Positions 54,688 to 64,000 of a DNA stretch of 64,000 nt are shown piece after piece. The DNA is taken from assembly GCF_013839525.1 (NCBI RefSeq), contig NZ_JACDIS010000007.1, positions 124,001-188,000 of the forward strand. Reading direction: 5' to 3'. The position numbers and the translations under genes were made by a program. This stretch comes from Chthonobacter rhizosphaerae (GTDB taxonomy: Bacteria > Pseudomonadota > Alphaproteobacteria > Rhizobiales > Pleomorphomonadaceae). A model generated the notes under the pieces. The model saw nothing but the letters and a program-made list of their open reading frames with translations. It was not told the origin of the DNA and did not search any database. Position 1 is the stretch's first letter. Each line of letters opens with the position of its first letter.

Positions 54688-54774
54688 CCGGAAGGTGGCG
54701 TCACCCCCCGCCTTGACGCCCCGCCCGTCTCCCCGTCTCATCTCCCGTCCGTCCCGCCCGCCCGGAGTGCCCCG

Positions 54775-56589
54775 ATGTTCCAGACCTTCGACACCCTCAG
54801 CGACCCGTCCACCGGTCCGGCGCGGCTCGCGCTCCTGCGGGCGGAGCTCGCCCGGCGGGGGCTCGACGGATTCCTGGTCCCGCTCGCGGACGAGCATCAG
54901 GGCGAATACATCCCCGCCGCCGCCCGCCGGCTCGCCTGGCTCACCGGCTTCACCGGCTCTGCCGGCCTCTGCGTGGTGCTGAAGGATCAGGCGTCCATCT
55001 TCGTCGACGGCCGCTACACCGTGCAGGTCCGCGCCCAGGTGGACACCGCCGCCTTCACGCCGCGCCACCTGATCGACGAGCCGCCGTCCACCGTCCTGAA
55101 GACGGCCGTGCCGAAGGGTGCGCGGATCGGGTTCGACCCGTGGCTCCACACCGCCGCCGAGGCGGAGCGGTTCGAGAAGGCCCTCAAGGAGGCCGGCGCC
55201 GAACTCGTTCCCGTCGGCGACAACCCGGTCGACGCCGTCTGGGACGACCGGCCGGCGCCCCCGCTCGGCGCCGTCACGCTCTATCCGGAAGCCCTCGCCG
55301 GCGAGGCCCGCGCCGCCAAGGTCGCGCGCATCGCCAAGGCGGTGGCCGACGCCGGCGCGGACGCCGCCGTGCTGACGCAGCCCGATTCCATCGCCTGGCT
55401 CCTCAACATCCGCGGCGCGGACGTGCCGCACACCCCCCTGCCGCTCTCCTTCGCGGTGGTCCCGAAGGACGGCAAGCCCTCGCTCTTCATCGACGGCCGC
55501 AAGCTCTCCAACGAGGTTCGCCACACGCTCGCCGAGGCGGCGGAGATCTTCGAGCCGGTCGCCTTCGAGCCCGCCCTCGAAAAGCTCGGCCGCGCCAACG
55601 CGCGCGTGCTGATCGACCGCTCCACCGCCGCCGCCCGCATCGCCGCCCTGGTCGCCGACACCGGCGGCGCCGTGGTGGACGGGCGCGACCCGGTGGTCCT
55701 GCCGAAGGCTCGCAAGACCCCCGCCGAACTCGCCGCCACCCGTGGCGCCCACCGGCGCGACGCGGTCGCCTTCACGCGCTTCCTCGCCTGGTTCGACCGG
55801 GAGGCCCCGAAGGGCGGCCTCGACGAGATCGCGGCGGCCGAGGCGCTGGAGCGCTTCCGCGCCGAGACCGGCGCCCTCAAGGACATCTCCTTCGAGACCA
55901 TCTCGGGCGCCGGCCCGAACGCCGCCCTCCCCCACTACCGGGTCTCGACTGCCACCAACCGGCCGATCCGCACCGGCGAGATCTATCTGGTCGACAGCGG
56001 CGCCCAGTATGAGGACGGCACCACGGACATCACCCGCACCCTCGTGGTCGGCGTGCCGACCGAGGAGATGCGCGACCGCAACACGCGCGTCCTCAAGGGC
56101 CACATCCGCATCGCCCGGGCGCGCTTCCCGAAGGGCACCACCGGCGCGCACCTGGATATCCTCGCCCGCCAGGCGCTCTGGGACGCCGGCCTCGACTTCG
56201 ACCACGGCACCGGCCACGGCGTCGGCGTCTACCTGTCGGTGCACGAGGGGCCGCAGCGCATCTCCAAGACCGGCGGCGTCGCCCTGGAGCCGGGCATGAT
56301 CCTCTCCAACGAGCCCGGCTTCTACAAGGAAGGCGCGTTCGGCATCCGGATCGAGAACCTGATCGTCGTCACCGAGCCGACGCCCGTCGAGGGCGGCGAC
56401 CGGCCCATGATGGGATTCGAGACGATCACCTTCGCGCCCATCGACCGCCGCCTGATCGAGCCCTCGCTCCTCTCGGCCGAGGAGCGGGCCTGGCTCGACG
56501 CCTACCACCAGGCCGTGCGGGAGACCGTCGCGCCGCACCTCGACGACGCCGACCGGGCCTTCCTGATCGAAGCCACGGAACCGCTCTGA
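54775..56589 (+). CDS. pepP: Xaa-Pro aminopeptidase (aminopeptidase P family)
   Basis: A 604-residue M24B metallopeptidase that removes an N-terminal residue followed by proline. Two creatinase-like N-terminal domains (about 15-310) precede the catalytic pita-bread domain with the metal ligands in LVDSGAQYEDGTTDITRT (two Asp), GTGHGVGVYLSVHEGP (His) and NEPGFYKEGAFGIRIEN (two Glu). The long form with three domains is usual in Rhizobiales. The ribosome site is GGAG. It is followed by a 339-base gap before lpxC. Confidence 0.94.
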   Translation: MFQTFDTLSDPSTGPARLALLRAELARRGLDGFLVPLADEHQGEYIPAAARRLAWLTGFTGSAGLCVVLKDQASIFVDGRYTVQVRAQVDTAAFTPRHLIDEPPSTVLKTAVPKGARIGFDPWLHTAAEAERFEKALKEAGAELVPVGDNPVDAVWDDRPAPPLGAVTLYPEALAGEARAAKVARIAKAVADAGADAAVLTQPDSIAWLLNIRGADVPHTPLPLSFAVVPKDGKPSLFIDGRKLSNEVRHTLAEAAEIFEPVAFEPALEKLGRANARVLIDRSTAAARIAALVADTGGAVVDGRDPVVLPKARKTPAELAATRGAHRRDAVAFTRFLAWFDREAPKGGLDEIAAAEALERFRAETGALKDISFETISGAGPNAALPHYRVSTATNRPIRTGEIYLVDSGAQYEDGTTDITRTLVVGVPTEEMRDRNTRVLKGHIRIARARFPKGTTGAHLDILARQALWDAGLDFDHGTGHGVGVYLSVHEGPQRISKTGGVALEPGMILSNEPGFYKEGAFGIRIENLIVVTEPTPVEGGDRPMMGFETITFAPIDRRLIEPSLLSAEERAWLDAYHQAVRETVAPHLDDADRAFLIEATEPL

Positions 56590-56728
56590 ACCGGGGCGCG
56601 CCTGGCGCCGCGCCGCTTCCGGCCGAGCTTCGAAAAGCGGCCGCGGGCAGCCTTTCGGGATGGGCCGCGCAGCCGCCGGTTGCCGCGTAAGATTCGGTAA
56701 CAAACCTTGATTAGCGCCGGCGCAACGG

Positions 56729-56744
56729 CCGTGATTAATCACGG
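56729..56744. promoter_or_regulatory. 16-base perfect palindrome upstream of lpxC
   Basis: CCGTGATTAATCACGG lies about 185 bases before lpxC in an otherwise gene-free gap (56590-56928). It has no spacer and no T run, so it looks like an operator for a dimeric regulator rather than a terminator. I do not recognise the binding protein. Confidence 0.5.
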
Positions 56745-56928
56745 TTGAGAGTAAACGGGCGCCTCGGGGCCCGTGCCGGCAGTCGCCGACGAGATACGGG
56801 AGGGAATCCCGGCCACCCGCCGCGGGGGCGGCGGGTGGCGAATCTCCCCGGAAATGAGTACCAGCCGCCGCAACGACGGTTCGGATGCCCGCTCGGGCGA
56901 CGCCACGACAAGAAGACAGATCCCACCG

Positions 56929-57864
56929 ATGCGTAAAATCCTCGGCAAGCAGACCACCCTCTCCCGTCGCGTGACCCTGACGGGCGTGGGCGTTCATTCG
57001 GGCAAGCCGGCGTCCATCATCCTGTCTCCCGCCGAAGCCGATCGCGGCATCGTGTTCGTCCGCACCGCCCCGACCGGCGCGGAGGTGGAGATCCCAGCCC
57101 GCTTCGACCACGTGGTGGCGACCGAACTCTGCACCGTCATCGGCGCGGAAGGCCTCACCGTCGCGACCATCGAGCACCTGATGGCCGCCTTCGCCGCCAT
57201 GGCGGTCGACAACGCGGTGGTCGAGATCGACGGCCCGGAGATGCCCATCATCGACGGCTGTTCGGCGGCCTTCGTGGCGGCGATCCAGGACGCGCGCGTC
57301 GTCACCCTGAAGGCGCCGCGTAAGGCCATCCGGATCCTGAAGCCCGTGCGCGTGGAGGCGGGCGACGCCTACGCGGAACTCCTGCCGTTCGAAGGCACCC
57401 GCTACGACGTCACCATCGACTTCGCCAACCCGCTGATCGGCCGCCAGTCCTACGTGCTCGACCTGTCGCCGGCGGCATTCCGCCGCGAGATCGCCCGCGC
57501 CCGGACCTTCGGCTTCATGCGCGACGTGGAGAAGCTCTGGACGCTCGGCTTCGCCCTCGGGTCCTCGCTGGAGAACTCCGTGGCGATCGGGGACGACCGG
57601 GTCCTGAACCCGGAAGGCCTTCGCTTCGCCGACGAGTTCGTCCGCCACAAGACGCTCGACGCCGTCGGCGACCTGGCGCTCGCCGGCCTGCCCTTCATCG
57701 GCCACTTCCGCTCCTACAAGGGCGGCCACAAGATGAACTGGCTGGTGCTGAAGGCCCTGTTCGCCGACGAGACCGCCTTCGAGGTGGTCGGCGAGACCCG
57801 GCACGTGGAAACCGCCGGCGGCCTGTCCGTCGCGGTTCCGGCGCTTTCGCCCGCGAAGGCCTGA
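56929..57864 (+). CDS. lpxC: UDP-3-O-acyl-N-acetylglucosamine deacetylase
   Basis: A 311-residue zinc enzyme, the committed step of lipid A synthesis. The zinc ligands H83 (IEHLMAAF), H240 and D244 (HKTLDAVGDL) and the catalytic H267 (GGHK) are all present. The start RRVTLTGVGVHSGKPASI is typical. ATG 56929 is chosen on family length; an ATG at 56854 would add 25 residues. In most Rhizobiales ftsZ precedes lpxC, but here the neighbour is aminopeptidase P. bamD and recN follow, as is usual. Confidence 0.96.
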   Translation: MRKILGKQTTLSRRVTLTGVGVHSGKPASIILSPAEADRGIVFVRTAPTGAEVEIPARFDHVVATELCTVIGAEGLTVATIEHLMAAFAAMAVDNAVVEIDGPEMPIIDGCSAAFVAAIQDARVVTLKAPRKAIRILKPVRVEAGDAYAELLPFEGTRYDVTIDFANPLIGRQSYVLDLSPAAFRREIARARTFGFMRDVEKLWTLGFALGSSLENSVAIGDDRVLNPEGLRFADEFVRHKTLDAVGDLALAGLPFIGHFRSYKGGHKMNWLVLKALFADETAFEVVGETRHVETAGGLSVAVPALSPAKA

Positions 57865-58024
57865 ATCTCCGTCGGTTGCCGCCGCTCCGCCTTAATCGTC
57901 ATGGAAGAGGGGCGGTCCGTAGCGCATGGGAAAACTTTGCGCTAGAACCGCACGGGTTCAAGCAACGGATCGGCAGCGAGTCACCGGGTCGGCCCGGTCC
58001 GCCCGTCTCCGGCATGGGGTCTTC

Positions 58025-58852
58025 ATGAGGCAGTCGTTCCTTCGTTCCGCCGTGGTCGCCGTCGCACTGGCGAGCCTTTCGGGTCTTGCCGCCTGCTCGT
58101 CCGACGATCCGCTGGAGCCCTTCGTGGAGATCCCGGCGGAGAAGCTCTACAACGAGGGCATCTTCTACCTAAAGGAAGGCAGCTACAGCCAGGCGACCGA
58201 GCGGTTCGACGAGGTCGACAAGCAGCACCCCTATTCGGAATGGGCCCGCAAGGCGCTCATCATGTCCGCCTACACGAACTACACGCGCGGCTCCTACGAC
58301 GACGCCATCATCTCGGCCCGCCGCTACGTGACGCTCTACCCGGGCTCCGAGGACGCCGCCTACGCCCAGTTCCTCGTCGGCCAGTCCTACTTCAACCAGA
58401 TGCCGGACGTGACCCGCGACCAGGCGATGACCAACAAGGCCCTGGAGGCGATGACCGAACTGGTCCAGCGCTATCCGGAGAGCCCCTACGCCGCCGAGGG
58501 TCAGAAGAAAATCGACATCGCCAAGGACCAGCTCGCCGCCAAGGAGATGGAGACCGGGCGCTACTATCTGAACCGGCGCGAGTACATCGGCGCGATCAAC
58601 CGCTTCAAGACGGTGGTCACCAACTACCAGACCACCCGTCACGTGGAAGAGGCGCTGATGCGCCTCACCGAGGCCTATTTCGCCATGGGCGTCGTCAACG
58701 AGGCGCAGACCGCCGCCGCCGTGCTCGGCCACAACTATCCCGACAGCCGCTGGTACAAGGACGCCTACGTGCTCCTGCAGACCAACGGCCTGGAGCCGCG
58801 CGAGGAAGGGACGTCCTGGATCTCCAAGGCGTTCAAGACGGTCCTCGGCTGA
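58025..58852 (+). CDS. bamD: Outer-membrane assembly lipoprotein BamD
   Basis: A 275-residue lipoprotein of the BAM complex, which inserts beta-barrel proteins. A signal peptide with the lipobox LAAC gives the lipidated C24. The rest is helical repeats of the TPR type: EKLYNEGIFYLKEGSYSQA, HPYSEWARKALIMSAYTNY and RHVEEALMRLTEAYFAMG. Length and position between lpxC and recN are as in other members of the order. The start is ATG 58025. Confidence 0.95.
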   Translation: MRQSFLRSAVVAVALASLSGLAACSSDDPLEPFVEIPAEKLYNEGIFYLKEGSYSQATERFDEVDKQHPYSEWARKALIMSAYTNYTRGSYDDAIISARRYVTLYPGSEDAAYAQFLVGQSYFNQMPDVTRDQAMTNKALEAMTELVQRYPESPYAAEGQKKIDIAKDQLAAKEMETGRYYLNRREYIGAINRFKTVVTNYQTTRHVEEALMRLTEAYFAMGVVNEAQTAAAVLGHNYPDSRWYKDAYVLLQTNGLEPREEGTSWISKAFKTVLG

Positions 58853-58877
58853 CGTCGCGAGGGGGCACGCCCGCCGC

Positions 58878-60542
58878 ATGCTGCAGTCGCTGGCGATTCG
58901 TGACATCGTCCTGATCGAGCGCCTGGAGATCGACTTCGCGCGCGGCCTCACCGTGCTCACCGGCGAGACCGGCGCCGGCAAGTCCATCCTGCTCGACGCC
59001 ATGTCGCTCGCCCTCGGCGGGCGCGGCGACGCCGGTCTCGTGCGCCACGGCGCCGATCAGGGGCAGGTGACCGCCGTCTTCGACCTGCCGGCGACCCATC
59101 CGGTCCGCGCGCTCCTGCGCGAGAACGACATCGACGACGACGGCGACCTGATCCTCCGGCGCGTCCAGACCGCCGACGGCCGCACCCGCGCTTTCGCGAA
59201 CGACCAGGCCGTCAGCGCCAGCCTCCTGCGCCAGATCGGCGCCCGGCTGGTGGAGATCCACGGCCAGCACGACGACCGTGCCCTGGTCGACCCGTCCAGC
59301 CATCGCGCCCTCATCGACGCCTTCGGCGGCCTGGAGCCCCAGGTGGCCGCCGTCGCCGACGCCTTCCGGACCTGGCGCAAGGCCGAGAAGTCGCTCGCCG
59401 ACCTCACCGCCCGCATCGAGGCCGCCCGCCGCGAGGCCGACTATCTGCGCGCCGCCGTGGAGGAGCTGACCAGGCTCGACCCGGTCGCCGGCGAGGAGAC
59501 CGAGCTCGCCGAGAGGCGCCAGACCATGATGCGCGCCGAAAAGGTGGTCGGCGACCTGCGCGAGGCCTACGAACAGCTGAACGGCTCCGGCTCGCCCATT
59601 CCCGAGCTCGCCGCCCTCGTCCGCCGCCTGGAGCGCAAGAGCGAGCTCGCCGCTCTCGTCGAGCGTCCGATCGCCGCCATCTCGGCCGCCCTCGACGGGC
59701 TGGAGGAGGCCCGCCTAGAGTTCGAGACCGTGCTCCGCGCCGCCGACTACGACCCGGCCGAGCTGGAGCGCACCGAGGAACGCCTGTTCGCCCTGCGCGC
59801 CGCCGCCCGCAAGTATTCCGTCCTCTGCGACGACCTGCCCGTCATCGCGGCCCGCATGGCGGCCGACCTCGCCGACCTCGACGCCGGCGAGGACAAGCTC
59901 GCCGCCCTCGTCAAGGAGAGCGCCACCGCCCGCGCGGCCTATGATGCGGCCGCGGAGGAGCTCACCAAGCGCCGCCTCGTCACGGCCCGGCACCTGGAGG
60001 ACGCGGTCGCGGCCGAACTGCCGGCCCTGAAGCTGGAGCGCGCCCGCTTCATCGTGGAGATCACCTCCGACAAGGAGGCGCGCACCGCCGACGGCGTCGA
60101 CACGGTGGAGTTCTGGGTCCAGACCAACCCGGGCACCCGCGCCGGCCCCATGATGAAGGTCGCCTCCGGCGGCGAGCTGTCCCGCTTTCTCCTCGCCCTC
60201 AAGGTTTCGCTCGCCGACAAGGGCTCGGCCCCGACGCTCGTCTTCGACGAGATCGACACCGGCGTCGGCGGCGCGGTCGCCGAGGCGATCGGCACCCGCC
60301 TCGCCCGCCTGTCGGAGACGGTCCAGGTGCTCTCCGTCACCCACGCGCCCCAGGTCGCCGCCCGCGCCATGAGCCACCTCCTCATCGCCAAGGAAGCCGT
60401 CGACAACGGCGCCCGCGTCGCCACCCGCGTCTCGCCCCTCGACCAGCTCCACCGCCGGGAGGAGATCGCCCGCATGCTCGCCGGCAGCCGCATCACCGAG
60501 GAAGCCCGGAAAGCCGCCGAGAAGCTGATCGCCGGAGAGTGA
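58878..60542 (+). CDS. recN: DNA repair protein RecN
   Basis: A 554-residue SMC-like ATPase of double-strand-break repair. Walker A is GETGAGKS (29-36), Q-loop and central coiled-coil (about 160-345) follow, the signature is VASGGELSRFLLALK, and Walker B is TLVFDEIDTGVGG. VTHAPQVAARA is the switch His motif. It begins 25 bases after bamD and is probably co-transcribed with it. In related genomes ligA follows directly; here a LysE-type gene and repeats intervene. Confidence 0.95.
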   Translation: MLQSLAIRDIVLIERLEIDFARGLTVLTGETGAGKSILLDAMSLALGGRGDAGLVRHGADQGQVTAVFDLPATHPVRALLRENDIDDDGDLILRRVQTADGRTRAFANDQAVSASLLRQIGARLVEIHGQHDDRALVDPSSHRALIDAFGGLEPQVAAVADAFRTWRKAEKSLADLTARIEAARREADYLRAAVEELTRLDPVAGEETELAERRQTMMRAEKVVGDLREAYEQLNGSGSPIPELAALVRRLERKSELAALVERPIAAISAALDGLEEARLEFETVLRAADYDPAELERTEERLFALRAAARKYSVLCDDLPVIAARMAADLADLDAGEDKLAALVKESATARAAYDAAAEELTKRRLVTARHLEDAVAAELPALKLERARFIVEITSDKEARTADGVDTVEFWVQTNPGTRAGPMMKVASGGELSRFLLALKVSLADKGSAPTLVFDEIDTGVGGAVAEAIGTRLARLSETVQVLSVTHAPQVAARAMSHLLIAKEAVDNGARVATRVSPLDQLHRREEIARMLAGSRITEEARKAAEKLIAGE

Positions 60543-60598
60543 GGCGAGGCGGCCTGACGCCGACGACGGCAGGCCTTCGTGCCGACGAGGACAAATGC

Positions 60599-60827
60599 GC
60601 GGGTGGCCCGCCTTCGCGGACCATGACGGCGAAGGGCGAAACAAGGCCGATCGCTGCACGCCCGCCAAACGTCATGGTCCGCGAAGGCGGACCATCCGCG
60701 GCAACATCGCCCACGTCCGGCCAGACCAGAGCACACCACCACACCCAGCCCGCCAAACGTCATGGTCCGCGAAGGCGGACCACCCACACCCAACCCGCCA
60801 AACGTCATGGTCCGCGAAGGCGGACCA
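60599..60827. repeat. Cluster of family B REP-like units
   Basis: One inverted unit at 60599-60628 and three direct units of 34 bases (60661-60694, 60749-60782, 60794-60827), each containing TGGTCCGCGAAGGCGGACCA. Start-to-start distances of the direct units are 88 and 45 bases, so the array looks built from multiples of about 44 bases. The cluster fills the gap between recN and the LysE gene (60543-60924), in which I see no gene. Confidence 0.82.
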
Positions 60828-60924
60828 CCCACGCATTGCGCCACACCAGCCCTCACGCCCCTCCCCTCGTCCCTGTTTGCGCTCCCTCAATGCCCCTGCG
60901 TCCGTCATGCTCTACTCACCGCTC

Positions 60925-61509
60925 ATGACCGACCTCGTCCCCTTCGCCCTCGCCGTCCTCGCGCTCCTCGCCACGCCCGGGCCGACCAACACCCTCATCG
61001 CCGCCTCCGGCGCGAGCGTCGGCTTCCGGCGCTCTCTGCGGCTCGTGCCGGCGGAGCTCTCCGCCTACGCCCTGTCGATCGGCCTTCTGACGACCACCCT
61101 CGGGCCGGCCGTCGCCGCCGAGCCCACCCTCCAGTCGGCGCTCCGGATCGTCGCCGGAGCCTGGCTCGCCTGGTGCGCCCTGCGGCTCTGGCGCGAGGCC
61201 GGTGCCAGCTTCGACGGCACGCCGAAGCCGATCGGCCCCGCCCGCGTCTTCGTCACCACGCTTTTGAACCCCAAGGCGCTCGTCTTCGCGTTCGCGGTCT
61301 TCCCCCAGCCGCCCCAAGCGGCCCACGCGGCGGTGTTCGCGGCGCTCGTCGGGGTCGTCGCCTGCGGCTGGGCGCTCTTCGGCGAGGCGCTCGCCCGCAC
61401 GGCCGGCGCGCGGCTCACCCCCGCCCGCATCGCCCGCGCCTCCGCGCTCGTCCTCGCCCTCTTCGCGTCGCTCCTCGCCGGATCCGCCATGGCGGCCGCC
61501 CTCTCCTGA
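60925..61509 (+). CDS. LysE-family exporter
   Basis: A 194-residue inner-membrane protein with five to six helices and the family motif LLATPGPTNTLIAASGASVGF near the N-terminus (helix 1 ends in PGP). TLLNPKALVFAFAVFPQ is the second conserved segment. LysE/RhtB proteins export amino acids such as lysine or homoserine; the substrate here is unknown. ATG 60925 gives the usual start, ATG 60907 is possible. It is inserted between recN and ligA. Confidence 0.9.
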   Translation: MTDLVPFALAVLALLATPGPTNTLIAASGASVGFRRSLRLVPAELSAYALSIGLLTTTLGPAVAAEPTLQSALRIVAGAWLAWCALRLWREAGASFDGTPKPIGPARVFVTTLLNPKALVFAFAVFPQPPQAAHAAVFAALVGVVACGWALFGEALARTAGARLTPARIARASALVLALFASLLAGSAMAAALS

Positions 61510-61530
61510 CAGCCTCGGACGCGCACTTGA

Positions 61531-63798
<2,268 letters not shown>

Positions 63799-63808
63799 CG
63801 GCGGGCGC

Positions 63809-63841
63809 GGGACGGGGCCGTCTTCACCAGAGCCCCGTCCC
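63809..63841 (+). terminator. Stem-loop downstream of ligA
   Basis: GGGACGGGGC (63809-63818) pairs perfectly with GCCCCGTCCC (63832-63841), ten bases with a 13-base loop, starting 11 bases after the ligA stop. There is no T run. Confidence 0.5.
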
Positions 63842-63916
63842 TGGTCATGGGCGAGAGTGATGGGCGAGTGAGGTCCGGCCTCGTCGGTCTTCCCGGACGG
63901 CCCTGTTCGGTCCCTG

Positions 63917-64000
63917 TCAGGCCACCTGCGGCTGGCTCTTCGCCCGAGGGGCGTTGAACCGCAGCACGATCTCGCCCGAGACCGGGTCGGTGACGCCGAG
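63917..64000 (-). CDS. C-terminal end of an unidentified protein
   Basis: The last 27 codons of a leftward gene that enters from the right edge: LGVTDPVSGEIVLRFNAPR followed by a short polar tail. The frame is open to the edge and codon use fits this genome. It is too short to identify. The gene converges with ligA. Confidence 0.55.
   Translation of the reverse strand, partial: LGVTDPVSGEIVLRFNAPRAKSQPQVA

Noticed and set aside
51484-57804. A 2106-codon open frame on the minus strand across the helicase, prmA, pepP and lpxC genes
   Set aside because: It is antisense to four well-supported genes and is open only because of GC-rich codon bias; its translation is low complexity with no domain.
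60661-60827. Regularly spaced repeats considered as a CRISPR array
   Set aside because: Only three direct units, separated by 54 and 11 bases, with an inverted fourth unit and no cas genes; units match the dispersed family B repeat.

Overview
The window is a high-GC chromosomal segment of an alphaproteobacterium, most likely of the order Hyphomicrobiales (Rhizobiales). The evidence is a circularly permuted tmRNA gene with an ANDNYA-type tag next to the SspB adaptor gene, a BA14K-type protein, a DUF4169/ribbon-helix-helix pair beside fumC, promoters of the GGAAC-N17-GTT type read by the EcfG general-stress sigma factor, and a PHO-box-controlled betaine-lipid operon. The cell is probably motile (motAB and a chemoreceptor). 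No phage, integrase, insertion sequence or CRISPR array was seen. Nearly all genes are chromosomal housekeeping genes.

Layout. 0-4.6 kb: end of a secreted protein, a short secreted protein ending in a RAPP motif (apdP-type translation-arrest peptide) upstream of a fused secDF, and two convergent single-domain response regulators. 4.9-10.7 kb: tRNA-Lys, leuA with a leucine-rich leader peptide, a DUF2380 protein, a DUF1328 protein, a PhzF-like protein, a BA14K protein and a NUDIX-like protein. 10.9-23.9 kb: a methyltransferase, ilvC, a TetR regulator, pdxJ, btaAB, ilvN-ilvB with a complete attenuator, a YcbK-like protein, miaA and serB. 24-30 kb: a chemoreceptor, DUF4169/RHH, fumC, sspB, ssrA and an acetyltransferase. 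30-39 kb: thyA, motBA, a small hypothetical protein, an acetyltransferase, folA, hflK-hflC-DUF2065 and degP. 39.2-42.3 kb: an AT-richer island with a HAD/UbiA fusion and a polytopic membrane protein. 42.4-64 kb: AsmA, an FAD oxidase, a TraB/GumN protein, a ClC transporter, a UvrD/PcrA helicase, prmA, aminopeptidase P, then lpxC-bamD-recN, a LysE-type exporter and ligA.

How the genes connect. Branched-chain amino acid synthesis is spread over leuA, ilvC and ilvBN; leuA and ilvBN each carry a leader peptide with the expected regulatory codons. Protein export and envelope quality control are represented by secDF, hflKC, degP, lpxC, bamD and asmA. Tagging and proteolysis of stalled products is represented by ssrA and sspB. 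btaAB makes a phosphorus-free membrane lipid and has a PHO box. Three genes (the truncated secreted protein, a response regulator and the DUF1328 gene) share EcfG promoters with identical spacing.

Intergenic DNA is rich in palindromic repeats of three families, usually as inverted pairs. The strongest regulatory observations are the RAPP peptide with a possible mRNA switch before secDF, the two attenuators, the EcfG promoters and the PHO box. Each is a new instance of a known principle. I did not find a clearly undescribed multi-gene system.
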